A stretch of DNA of 40,725 nt from Candidatus Dadabacteria bacterium (GCA_028823955.1 JAPPFE010000031.1:1-40725), one strand, 5' to 3'; counted from the first letter of the stretch, positions 16,577-24,204 are shown. Numbers and translations: made by a program. Notes: generated from the sequence alone by a model not told the origin.

Positions 16577-18085
16577 TCAGATGTTTTTACCGCAGACTCC
16601 AGTGATCGGGCACTCTTTGCAATTAGGATTGTTTTTGAAGCAATACTCCTTTCCAATTACCCAAGCCGGTTCATCCAGTATTGCCGGAAAATCCGGATTC
16701 AATTCCCTTGCCACTTCCACTACAGTCTGCTTGCCTTCAGTTAGGCCAGTGCGTCGAAATACTTTCTTTGTGTGAACATTCTCTTTGGGAACTAAAAAGG
16801 GAAACGATTTTTTTCCTTCAAGCTCCTTGTAATCGCGAACTAGAATCATGACGGCCATGCTGGCAAGCTGCTCTCCTATGCCGTGGAATTCTTTAAATCT
16901 TTTTTTAATTTCTTCAATGTTGTTTTTTCCCACTTGCCATATCTTTCTCGGGTCGCCGTCATACTTCTCAAGCATAAGTCCGGCTGCACGCTTAAGATTG
17001 TCCGTCATTTCCCCGTGATAAAAGTGCAGGGCTTTTCCCCCGTCTCCCGATTTCATGAATTCATATAGTTCGTCACGGTTTGTTACATCGATTATTTTCC
17101 AGAAATCCGTTTCCCCGCTACCATATTCTCTCACTATAAGTTTGCCGGAGTTCCAAGCCACGGATGCTTTGACCATGCGGTCAAGCATGACGCCGACGAA
17201 AAAATGGTTTGCCTCTTTTCTTGTAGATACTTTCTTCGGCATCTCGAAATCTTCTGAATGATCCAGACCTTTTGCGAACTCTATCAGGGCCTCGGAAATT
17301 TCGCGCTTACTGATCGTCCGTGCATCCTTGAGTCCGCCGATGTCTATGTTCCCCCTCGCAAGTTCTCTCGCGCATTCGTAATGCCAGTTTGTCCGGGTCT
17401 TCGTGGAAAAGCGACGAAGCCTGCACCCGGGTGCGTCCGGAAGAGTCTTTGAGTTGTAAAAGACTATCCGCTCAGACTTTGTACCTCTTGTAAGAGAGCA
17501 AAACAGCGGGATGTAATTCTTTCCGCCCAGAAAAACGACCGGCTTTTCAATATCTTTAGGAAGTATTAGATCCTTATAAAGATCCTGACGACGTCTGCGC
17601 TTGTAGGTATCGGCTTCGGCGGAAAACGTGATGTCGTAGTTTGGCGTGAGGAAATCAGCGGATATTAGGCCCCAGCCCGCTGATAGGATGAAGATGTTTT
17701 GAATACCAAAGACTTTAACAAGCTCTCGATAGATGTCCTAGTGGGGTGGGCGGGGTTTGTAGAGTTCGCAAGCTGGAAGCAGTCCTAGTGGGTTCCCCGA
17801 AACGGTATCTTTGTATTTTCTGTTGTACTTAATCAGCAGGTCTCTCCACGAGAGTTCAGAAAGGGCGGAGTCGTCTGGGTGTCTATAGATGGTTGATCCG
17901 TCCGGCGGTGCGTTCTGCGGGTCGGCGCCGAACGTGACTTTTCTTCTGTTCTCTGTGAGCATATGTCCCGCGGACTGATCTTTCCCTGCGGCGCACTGGA
18001 TCACGACAATCATGTCTTTCACGCTTCCGGGCGATTTTATCTCTCCGGCCTGCTGGGCGATCAGTTTCGAAGCCTTGGTAATCAT
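16577..18085 (-). pseudogene. YaaA/DUF6884-like domain fused to endonuclease-III-like domain, split by one TAG
   Basis: One minus-strand frame of 502 codons runs without interruption except for TAG at 17740-17738. Before the amber (about 115 residues) is MIVVIQCAAGKD, then KYNRKYKDT and LLPACELYKPRP; after it comes DIYRELVKVFGIQNIFILSAGWGLISAD and PNYDITFS. Together these look like a YaaA/DUF6884-type domain. The C-terminal about 220 residues are an HhH-GPD fold: FHGIGEQLASMAV and a [4Fe-4S] loop CFKNNPNCKECPITGVC with exact C-x6-C-x2-C-x5-C spacing as in endonuclease III. The usual catalytic Lys of the hairpin (GxGxKxA) appears to be Gln, and the catalytic Asp region reads NVHTKKVFRR. Alternatives to a pseudogene are two separate proteins (restart at the in-frame ATG at 17242), readthrough, or a sequencing error. 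An upstream 29-codon ORF overlaps the start in ATGA. Confidence 0.65.
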
Positions 18086-18171
18086 GCCATGACCCACTTT
18101 TCAAAGCGATCAGTTTCCAAGTCATTGCACATTTTTTCGTAAGTAGCAATTTCCTCTTTCAGGTTGGCCAT
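18082..18171 (-). CDS. 29-aa ORF coupled to the DUF6884-HhH gene
   Basis: ATG with AGGAG 8 bases upstream opens a 29-residue frame (MANLKEEIATYEK... ending FEKWVMA) whose stop overlaps the next gene's ATG in ATGA. The peptide resembles, from memory, the first third of small DUF5678-like proteins (EEIxxYExxxxDLE...KWV), so it may be a truncated relative rather than a dedicated leader peptide. The Shine-Dalgarno site and overlap support translation. Confidence 0.4.
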   Translation of the reverse strand: MANLKEEIATYEKMCNDLETDRFEKWVMA

Positions 18172-18191
18172 GTCTCTCTCTCCTGATCAAT

Positions 18192-18221
18192 ACTATATGA
18201 ATAGTGTTTGAACAAAACCAA
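18192..18221 (-). promoter_or_regulatory. Promoter of the DUF6884-HhH unit with overlapping inverted repeat
   Basis: On the minus strand TTGGTT (18221-18216), an 18-base spacer and TATAGT (18197-18192) precede the Shine-Dalgarno site of the 29-aa ORF. A small perfect inverted repeat ACTAT-ATGA-ATAGT (18192-18205) overlaps the -10 box and could be an operator. Confidence 0.45.
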
Positions 18222-18276
18222 AGAAAAGTATCCAAAAGCAGGTTTTATGGATTTCAGTATATTTTTCCAAGCAAAG

Positions 18277-19338
18277 TTAGGGATAAAGCGGGACGGACTC
18301 AAGTCCCAGGCTCTCGGGAAGGTCGAGCATGATGTTCATGCTCTGTATCGCTTGGCCGGAGGCTCCCTTTACCAGATTATCTATGGCGCAGACAATTACC
18401 GCGGTTTTTTTCCCTGGGTTTGTCCTTACTCCTATGTCGCAGAAGTTTGAACCCCTGACGCAGGAAGTGTTCGGAAAAGTTCCCTCGGGAAGAATCCTCA
18501 CGAAGGGCGAGTTCTCGTAGAATTGTCCCAGGGCATCCAGCAGTTCCCGGGTCGCATGGCTTCCAGAGAGGTTTACGTATATTGTCGAGAGTATTCCCCT
18601 GTTTATCGGTACGAGATGCGGGGTGAAGGTGACTTCCACCTTGCTGCCTAGAAAATCCGAGAGTCCCTGCTCTATTTCAGGGGCATGACGGTGTTCGCCT
18701 ACCTTGTAGGCTTTCATTGCTTCGGAGACCTCGCAGAAATGAAGATCAAGCGAAGGGTTCCTTCCTGCTCCCGAAGCTCCGGATTTGGAATCAATTATGA
18801 TTCCCTCCGTCTCCACCATGCCGTTTTCAAGAAGCGGCGCGAGCGGAAGGATCGAAGAGGTGGGATAGCATCCGGGGTTTGCCACCAGTTTTGTCTCCGA
18901 TATCCGTTCCGCATGCAGTTCGGGGATTCCGTAGACGGCGTTTTCGAGAACATGGGCGCACGGATGATCCCCGTACCAGTCCCTGTAGGTCCCTTCCCTG
19001 AGGCGGAAATCCGCCCCGAGATCAATTATCCTTACGTCCCTTCCGTAAATTTCTTCTATGAGTTCGGCCGATGCTCCGTGCGGAAGCGCGGCGAATACCA
19101 CGTCGGTATCGTCCGGAATGAGCGAGGGGTCCGAACTGCTGAGCTCGAGATCGGCTATTTCTCCAAGGTGCGGAAAGACCTCGGCCAGAGCACGACCTGC
19201 GTGCCTCGACGCTGTTAAATGCGAAATACTGGCCCGGGGATGTCCCTTAAGGAGCCTTATGAGCTCCGCTCCGGTGTAGCCGCTTGCTCCCAGAATACAT
19301 ACGTTAAGATTTTGGGAATTATCTACTTGACTAACCAT
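18277..19338 (-). CDS. argC: N-acetyl-gamma-glutamyl-phosphate reductase
   Basis: 353-aa ArgC. It reduces N-acetylglutamyl phosphate to the semialdehyde with NADPH, step three of arginine synthesis. The Rossmann motif NVCILGASGYTGAELIRLL is at residues 12-30, the catalytic Cys157 lies in LVANPGCYPTSS, and the C-terminal signature TSCVRGSNFCDIG and NLVKGASGQAIQSMN is present. The chosen ATG has GAGG 7 bases upstream; a GTG eight codons earlier is possible. The extra N-terminal residues MVSQVDNSQN are encoded by one arm of the 25-bp inverted repeat that bounds the tnpB element, and the start codon overlaps the tnpB stop. The element therefore abuts or supplies the translation start. No other arg gene is in the window. 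Confidence 0.93.
   Translation of the reverse strand: MVSQVDNSQNLNVCILGASGYTGAELIRLLKGHPRASISHLTASRHAGRALAEVFPHLGEIADLELSSSDPSLIPDDTDVVFAALPHGASAELIEEIYGRDVRIIDLGADFRLREGTYRDWYGDHPCAHVLENAVYGIPELHAERISETKLVANPGCYPTSSILPLAPLLENGMVETEGIIIDSKSGASGAGRNPSLDLHFCEVSEAMKAYKVGEHRHAPEIEQGLSDFLGSKVEVTFTPHLVPINRGILSTIYVNLSGSHATRELLDALGQFYENSPFVRILPEGTFPNTSCVRGSNFCDIGVRTNPGKKTAVIVCAIDNLVKGASGQAIQSMNIMLDLPESLGLESVPLYP
19312..19336 (-). repeat. Inverted repeat arm at the 3' end of the tnpB element
   Basis: Read on the minus strand this arm is GGTTAGTCAAGTA followed by GATAATTCCCAA. It matches the arm at 20576-20600 at 23 of 25 positions, in opposite orientation. It contains the tnpB stop and the first codons of argC. 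The TCAA inside it resembles the right-end cleavage tetranucleotide of IS608-type elements. Confidence 0.7.
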
Positions 19339-20566
19339 CTGGCTGCCTCGCATCAATTTCACGGGTCGTCGGAGTCCTTTTAAGGACGGAACGCTCCTCG
19401 CCGTGCAGCTGCGCCATTCCCAGACGCCTTATGTTAATCGCGGCGTTCGTGTCCGCGTTGGACACAAACCCGCAACTCACACACTGGAACCACGCTTGGG
19501 TTTTGCGGTTCTCTTTTTCTGCGTATCCGCAATGCGAACACGTCTGAGATGTATACGCGGGATTCACTTTTATCAGTCTCCCGCACTTGTACTCAAGATT
19601 TCTTCTTATCTCCCCCATGGCGGTATCAAGAATCGCCCTGTTAATCCCTGATTTCTGCTTCACGTTCCTCCCCGGATTCTCTATCGTTCCCTTTGCGGAA
19701 GCAGTCATGTCTTTTACCCTGAGGTCTTCTGTAACTATAGTTCCGCACTTCTCCGAAATCTCCTCTGTTGTCTTGTGAACCCAGTCCTTCCGTGTATTGG
19801 CTATTTCCCTGCTTACCTTCCTGAGTTTCTTCTTTGTGTCTTTCTGTCTGTTAGACCCCTTTACCTGCCTTGCCATCCTCCGCTGATAGCGCTTCTGTTT
19901 TGCTTCTTTTTTCTTTAAATCGGGAAGGAAGTAGAAATGTCCATCAGAAGTGGCGACCTGGCGCGCGTTCATGTCAACTCCCAGAACCTCGCCGTCATCC
20001 GCTCTTTTCTCCATTTCAACCTCGTAGGAAACAAAGGCACGCCACCTGTGCCCGTCATGGCGAAGCACCACCTGTTTCGGTGCACCGCTCTTCCATGGAT
20101 TGCCTCCCCTGCGGGTCATCTTTACCCAGCCGACCCTGGGGATAAGAAGCAGGGAGTATTTCCTATCGATATTCTTTATCCTGAAGTTCTCTTTGCCTGG
20201 AAGCGTAAAACCAGGGGCAGTCCTCTTTCTGCTTCTGGGCTTCGGAAAACCCTTCTTGCCAGCTATCGCTTCTTTCAGTGCGTCAGCAAAATATTTGAGA
20301 GTATATTTTATGGGATTGGCGGGAAGCTCCCTGAGCCAGTCCGTCTCGTGTCTTAGCCTTGTGAACTCAACGCCGAGGGAGAAATAACTGATATGGGGTC
20401 TCTGCCCCTTGCCGTTTTTGAATGCCTGGTAGTCAGCAAGATTCTTCTCCCTGAAGTAATTCCAGACGAATCTGCAAGCTCCCGCTATCTGGAACATTTT
20501 CCTTGCCTTCATCTTAGTGATTGGCAAAACGACAAACTCTACTGTACGTATTTCTTTAGCAGTCAT
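19331..20566 (-). CDS. tnpB: RNA-guided endonuclease TnpB family protein
   Basis: 411-aa TnpB. The family uses an RNA made from the element's 3' end to guide DNA cleavage, and is the ancestor of Cas12. The N-terminal wedge/REC part includes RFVWNYFRE. The RuvC triad is intact: Asp198 in GVDMNARQ, Glu280 in IVTEDLRVKDM and Asp372 in NADTNAAINI. The zinc ribbon has C343-x2-C346 and C362-x2-C365. Length is usual and no frameshift is seen, so the nuclease is probably active. A hairpin near the end of the gene (19374-19387) lies where the guide RNA scaffold would be. TATACT on the minus strand ends 18 bases before the ATG; no Shine-Dalgarno site. Solo, without tnpA. Confidence 0.92.
   Translation of the reverse strand: MTAKEIRTVEFVVLPITKMKARKMFQIAGACRFVWNYFREKNLADYQAFKNGKGQRPHISYFSLGVEFTRLRHETDWLRELPANPIKYTLKYFADALKEAIAGKKGFPKPRSRKRTAPGFTLPGKENFRIKNIDRKYSLLLIPRVGWVKMTRRGGNPWKSGAPKQVVLRHDGHRWRAFVSYEVEMEKRADDGEVLGVDMNARQVATSDGHFYFLPDLKKKEAKQKRYQRRMARQVKGSNRQKDTKKKLRKVSREIANTRKDWVHKTTEEISEKCGTIVTEDLRVKDMTASAKGTIENPGRNVKQKSGINRAILDTAMGEIRRNLEYKCGRLIKVNPAYTSQTCSHCGYAEKENRKTQAWFQCVSCGFVSNADTNAAINIRRLGMAQLHGEERSVLKRTPTTREIDARQPDG
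19374..19387 (-). ncRNA. Hairpin in the putative tnpB guide RNA (omega RNA) scaffold
   Basis: A 14-base perfect palindrome (GTCCTT/AAGGAC arms) sits in the last codons of tnpB, about 40 bases before the element end. TnpB guide RNAs derive from this part of the element, with the guide taken from flanking DNA. Here the flank would be the start of argC. The RNA itself is inferred from position only. Confidence 0.35.
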
Positions 20567-20575
20567 GATAATGCG

Positions 20576-20600
20576 GGTTAGTCAAGTATATAGTTCCCAA
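20576..20600 (+). repeat. Inverted repeat arm upstream of tnpB
   Basis: GGTTAGTCAAGTA followed by TATAGTTCCCAA. It pairs with the arm at 19312-19336 (23 of 25 identical, inverted). On the minus strand it supplies a TATACT box upstream of the tnpB start. Confidence 0.7.
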
Positions 20601-20919
20601 GTTTTTCATCACCCTCAAACGATACTACGGGAATCAGGAAAATCAATCCGTATTCCTCAACAAAGACATGCTCCCGGGAAGCGGCCGGGGAGACTTTTCG
20701 TTTTCGGGAATTCTCTGGGTTCTGGTACAATTACAAGAGGTGTTTTGAGGCTGCGGTTTACCGCAGACCGGGTGGAAACTCCGTTTAGCAAGGCAAGATA
20801 AGGTTTCAAATCCGCGGGAGGAAAGCCTGCCGGTACCGAAAAGATATGCCGCTTGATCAAGTTCCCGTACGCTCGGGATCATAATTGGGCGCACACCAGG
20901 AATTGTCGACCGATTCTCT
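20601..20919. other. Non-coding gap between the tnpB element and the RND pump
   Basis: No convincing gene on either strand. It holds one copy of a hairpin-containing repeat (20725-20795), and further downstream a short GGAGGAAAGCCTGCCGG segment and a weak CATAAT -10-like box. No clear Shine-Dalgarno site precedes the pump gene. Confidence 0.6.
20725..20795 (+). repeat. Hairpin-containing repeat, copy A
   Basis: Begins GTACAATTACAA, then a GTTTTGAGG stretch, a perfect 6-bp hairpin CTGCGG-TTTA-CCGCAG (20751-20766) and ACCGGGTGGAAA. Copy B after the pump gene shares the first 12 bases exactly and the overall order, but its hairpin has different paired bases, as expected of a structured RNA. TACAAT could also be a -10 box. 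Confidence 0.5.
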
Positions 20920-23900
20920 ATGCACATCGCCGATTTTTCAGTAAGAAACTCCTTTTTCGTGAACCTGCTGATGGGAGCCATATTACTTATAGGGCTTCTG
21001 TTTTCATTTTTCCTTCCCCTTGAACTGTTCCCGTCGGTAAAACTCGAAATGGTTACGGTAACCACGTCTTTTCCGGGTTCTTCTGCTGAAGACGTTGAGA
21101 ATCTTGTAAGCGTTCCAATTGAGCAGCAGATAAAGAACGTCTCCGGCGTCAAGATCGTAAAATCCGTTTCTTCCGAAGGGTCCTCGCGGGTTACGGCTGA
21201 GGTTTACCCAGGTGAAGACACCAGAAGGATCGCCTGGGAGATTGATTCCAAGATCAACCTGATAGCAGACGATCTTCCCGAGGACACGGAAGAACCCGTG
21301 ACAGAAGAGCAGAAGGCGAGTTTTCCGCTGGTGAGCGTTTCGGTCTCGGGGGATATACCAAGAGATATTCTCTATAGCAGCGCCAGAAGACTGCGGGATG
21401 AACTTGCGCTTTTAGACGGCATTGACAACGTGACTTCCGTCGGACTGCCTGACCCGGCAATATGGGTGTATCTGGATTACCCGAAGATGGTGCAGTTTGA
21501 ACTGGGGATTAAGGAGATTTCAGATGCCGTCAATGCGAGAAATCTGGATATCCCCGGGGCGAATTTTACTGGGAACAGTACTGATTTTCTGCTTAGGACC
21601 GAGGGAAAGATAAGATCTGTGGAGGATCTTCTAGATATTCCGGTTGCTAGGAGCGTTGAGGGTAAACATGTTCTGCTCCGCGATGTGGCGACGGTCGCTC
21701 TCGGAGAACAGCGAGAGAACCTGAGATCGAGGATAAACGGCCGTCCTGCGATCACTTTCTGGGTGGAGAAGCAGAAAGACGTTGATATCCTCGATACCGT
21801 CGACCGCATAAGGGAGCTTACCGGAAAGTACGAAAGCGAGCTCCCCGAAGAGGTGGAGATAACCCTGGCGTTTGACAGGTCACACTGGGTGAAAAGCCGT
21901 CTTCGGACCATGCTTAAAAGCGGGGGTCTGGGATTCGTTCTGGTAGTAATCCTTCTCACTCTTTTTCTTGATCGCAAGGCGGCCTTTATAGCCGCTCTGG
22001 GGATTCCCGTTTCTTTTCTGGGGGCCGCGATATTAATGAAGATGACCGGTACAACGCTCAATGTCCTTTCCATGTTCGGTCTTATAATGATGCTGGGTAT
22101 GGTGGTGGATGACGCCATAATCGTTGTTGAGAACGTCCAGAGGTATATATCAAGGGGAATGGAGCCGCTGAGGGCGGCGGTGGTGGGGACAAAAGAGGTT
22201 GCCTGGCCAGTGGTCGCGACTGTGCTTACCAATATTGCAGCGTTTACCCCCCTTCTTCTTGCCACGGGGTTAATCGGACAGTTCCTTTCCGTAATTCCCA
22301 AAGTTGCGATCTTCGCTCTTTGCTTCTCACTTTTCGAAGCCTTGGTGATCATGCCGTCTCACTGCGCCGACTGGCTTCCGGCAAACGGCACAACGAGATC
22401 TCCTCGCGGAAACGCGCCGCTTCTGCGCGTAAGAGGTCTGTATTTGCGGGGACTTTTGTTTGCGCTTAGAAACCGCTATGCGGTAATAGGATGTTTCACG
22501 GTTATCTTCGCCGTTTCGGTCTTTATGTTTGTCCGGATTCCCAACGTGATGTTCTACCTTCATGATACTGAGGAAATAATGGTAAGAGTTGAGAATCCCC
22601 CCTCGTCCAGCCTGGAGCATACAGCCGCTTCCGTAGCCCAGATTGAAGAAGCCATGCGCCACAGCATCCCTGCTCATGTTCTTAAGAACACGTTGTCCAT
22701 GGTTGGACTCGATATGTCGGACCCTGACAACATGTTTTCTACGGGAGACCACGTGGCCACGGTTCTGGTTGAATACGAGGATTACTCCGCCAGAAAAGAA
22801 AACGCGCTCGAACTCTCTGAGATTGCGGAGAGCAGGGTAGGGGAAACGGTGACGGGAGCCAAACAGGTTGATTTCGTAACTACGACGGGTCCCCCTACCG
22901 GGAAACCGGTGGACGTCAAAATAAGCGGGGATGACATACCGGTGCTGATGGAAATAGCTTCCCGGGTCCGGGAGTATCTGAGTAGTCAGCCGGGGGTGAG
23001 TGCCGCGACCAGCAATCTTGTTTACGGAAAGCCCGAGGCGAGAGTTGAGATAGACGAGAGAAAAGCCGGGGTGTTCGGCATTGACAAGTGGAACGTGTCG
23101 CGGGAAATCAAGGCTCTCGGAGACGGTCTCACAGTTGCGAAGACCAGAGTGGGTGAGGAAGAGGCTGAGATAAATCTGCGATACGGAAGAGGCGAGTCCA
23201 GTGTTTTCTCGGTGAAATCGCATCAGGTCCCTACTCCTCTCGGAAGGCGGGTTCCTATCGGCACCGTGGCGGAGATAACGGAGTCCAAGACGCCGCTTGA
23301 GATAAGGAGGGAGAAGCTTCGAAGAACGGTAACCGTAACGGCCGAAGTGGACAACCAGACGACTACCTCAAGGGAGGTAAACGCGAATCTTTCGCGTCAC
23401 CTCGACGGTCTTCTGGAGAACTATCCGGGCTACTCGTTTCGGTTCGCAGGGGAGGAGGAGCAGTATACTCAGGCTATAAGCGACATAAAAAAGGCGTCGC
23501 TTTTGGCTTTACTTCTCATTTATCTCATTCTCGCAAGCATTCTGCGTTCCACCTTTCAGCCCCTTATAATAATGAGTGTGCTGCCTTTTTGCGTTACGGG
23601 AGTGATCATAGCGATTCTGCTGCGCGGCGAACCCATGACGCTCCCCGCCATAATAGGAATGGTTGCACTTCTGGGAATAGTGGTCAACGACAGCTTGCTG
23701 CTGCTGAATTTCATCAACCGAAGGGCGAAAAAGATGCCGAGCAAGGTGGTGGCGATAGTATTTTCCGCTAGGTATCGTTTCCGCCCTATCGTTCTCACCA
23801 CGCTTACGACTTTCTCGGGGCTTTTCTCCCTGATGTTCGCCTACAAGGGCCAGGCGGGCATTCTCGCTCCGATGGCGGCTTCCTTGGGATTCGGACTTGT

Positions 23901-24036
23901 TTTTTCGACTTTCGTCATACTTTACCTTGTGCCCTGTCTTTATCTGGTTCTTGACGATATTGGCAAGCGGTTGCGGTATTTCACCCGTCTGAGGACATTG
24001 GGGACGGGTGGAAGAGATTTCCTGCAAATTAGTTAA
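20920..24036 (+). CDS. RND-family efflux pump, inner-membrane transporter (AcrB-like)
   Basis: 1038-aa resistance-nodulation-division transporter that exports substrates by proton antiport. Visible are TM1 (about residues 12-31), the porter domain with FPGSSAEDVENLVSVPIEQQI, the TM2-TM6 block including the proton-relay pair in GMVVDDAIIVVENVQRY, a second porter repeat, and the TM8-TM12 block with GIVVNDSLLLLNFINRRAKK. The length and duplicated architecture are complete. Many members of this subgroup with LFPSVKLEMVTVTT at the N-terminus export lipids, dyes or drugs; substrate is not predictable here. No adaptor or outer-membrane factor is adjacent; the only adaptor in the window is at 8126. 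It is monocistronic and flanked by two copies of a hairpin repeat. Confidence 0.93.
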   Translation: MHIADFSVRNSFFVNLLMGAILLIGLLFSFFLPLELFPSVKLEMVTVTTSFPGSSAEDVENLVSVPIEQQIKNVSGVKIVKSVSSEGSSRVTAEVYPGEDTRRIAWEIDSKINLIADDLPEDTEEPVTEEQKASFPLVSVSVSGDIPRDILYSSARRLRDELALLDGIDNVTSVGLPDPAIWVYLDYPKMVQFELGIKEISDAVNARNLDIPGANFTGNSTDFLLRTEGKIRSVEDLLDIPVARSVEGKHVLLRDVATVALGEQRENLRSRINGRPAITFWVEKQKDVDILDTVDRIRELTGKYESELPEEVEITLAFDRSHWVKSRLRTMLKSGGLGFVLVVILLTLFLDRKAAFIAALGIPVSFLGAAILMKMTGTTLNVLSMFGLIMMLGMVVDDAIIVVENVQRYISRGMEPLRAAVVGTKEVAWPVVATVLTNIAAFTPLLLATGLIGQFLSVIPKVAIFALCFSLFEALVIMPSHCADWLPANGTTRSPRGNAPLLRVRGLYLRGLLFALRNRYAVIGCFTVIFAVSVFMFVRIPNVMFYLHDTEEIMVRVENPPSSSLEHTAASVAQIEEAMRHSIPAHVLKNTLSMVGLDMSDPDNMFSTGDHVATVLVEYEDYSARKENALELSEIAESRVGETVTGAKQVDFVTTTGPPTGKPVDVKISGDDIPVLMEIASRVREYLSSQPGVSAATSNLVYGKPEARVEIDERKAGVFGIDKWNVSREIKALGDGLTVAKTRVGEEEAEINLRYGRGESSVFSVKSHQVPTPLGRRVPIGTVAEITESKTPLEIRREKLRRTVTVTAEVDNQTTTSREVNANLSRHLDGLLENYPGYSFRFAGEEEQYTQAISDIKKASLLALLLIYLILASILRSTFQPLIIMSVLPFCVTGVIIAILLRGEPMTLPAIIGMVALLGIVVNDSLLLLNFINRRAKKMPSKVVAIVFSARYRFRPIVLTTLTTFSGLFSLMFAYKGQAGILAPMAASLGFGLVFSTFVILYLVPCLYLVLDDIGKRLRYFTRLRTLGTGGRDFLQIS

Positions 24037-24050
24037 TGACTAGGTACCCT

Positions 24051-24121
24051 GTACAATTACAAAAGTGCTTTTTGGGGGCTCAGCGACTGAAGATCGGGCG
24101 GAAAATATCGATTAAGAACCG
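24051..24121 (+). repeat. Hairpin-containing repeat, copy B
   Basis: Starts 14 bases after the pump stop. GTACAATTACAA is identical to copy A, followed by a T/G-rich segment, a short hairpin TCAG-CGA-CTGA, then ATCGGGCGGAAA, parallel to ACCGGGTGGAAA in copy A. It is in the same orientation. Confidence 0.5.
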
Positions 24122-24204
24122 TTATGCTCGGTGTTCGTGTATCCGTTAGGGTGATTCGGCCACGCGGCGAAATGCGGTATTTCTTTTCAAATTGATTTCT
24201 CTAT

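Larger units (their letters stand above)
19312..20600 (-). mobile_element. Solitary tnpB element (IS200/IS605-like) bounded by 25-bp inverted repeats
   Basis: The unit comprises tnpB, a 3' hairpin and 25-bp inverted repeat arms that read outward at both ends. No tnpA (HUH transposase) or serine recombinase is present in the window, so the element is non-autonomous. Classic IS200/IS605 elements use subterminal hairpins and not long terminal inverted repeats, so the ends are unusual. The exact borders cannot be fixed without an empty-site comparison. Confidence 0.6.

Noticed and set aside
14536-17740. Reassigned TAG (amber as sense codon) in the accessory island.
   Set aside because: Genes in and around the island (zinc ribbon, secreted protein, glcD, glcF, pgk) end in TAG, so TAG is a normal stop; two nonsense mutations or special readthrough are simpler.
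20576-20600. Target-site duplication of the tnpB element.
   Set aside because: The two copies are inverted, not direct, and at 25 bp are far longer than expected; IS200/IS605 insertion makes no duplication.
20805-20840. GGAGGAAAGCCTGCC resembles the conserved GGAGGAAAGTCCGGGC of bacterial RNase P RNA, and GGTTTCAAATCC nearby resembles a tRNA T-loop.
   Set aside because: The gap is too short for RNase P RNA, the other universally conserved segments are missing, and no cloverleaf or acceptor stem can be formed.
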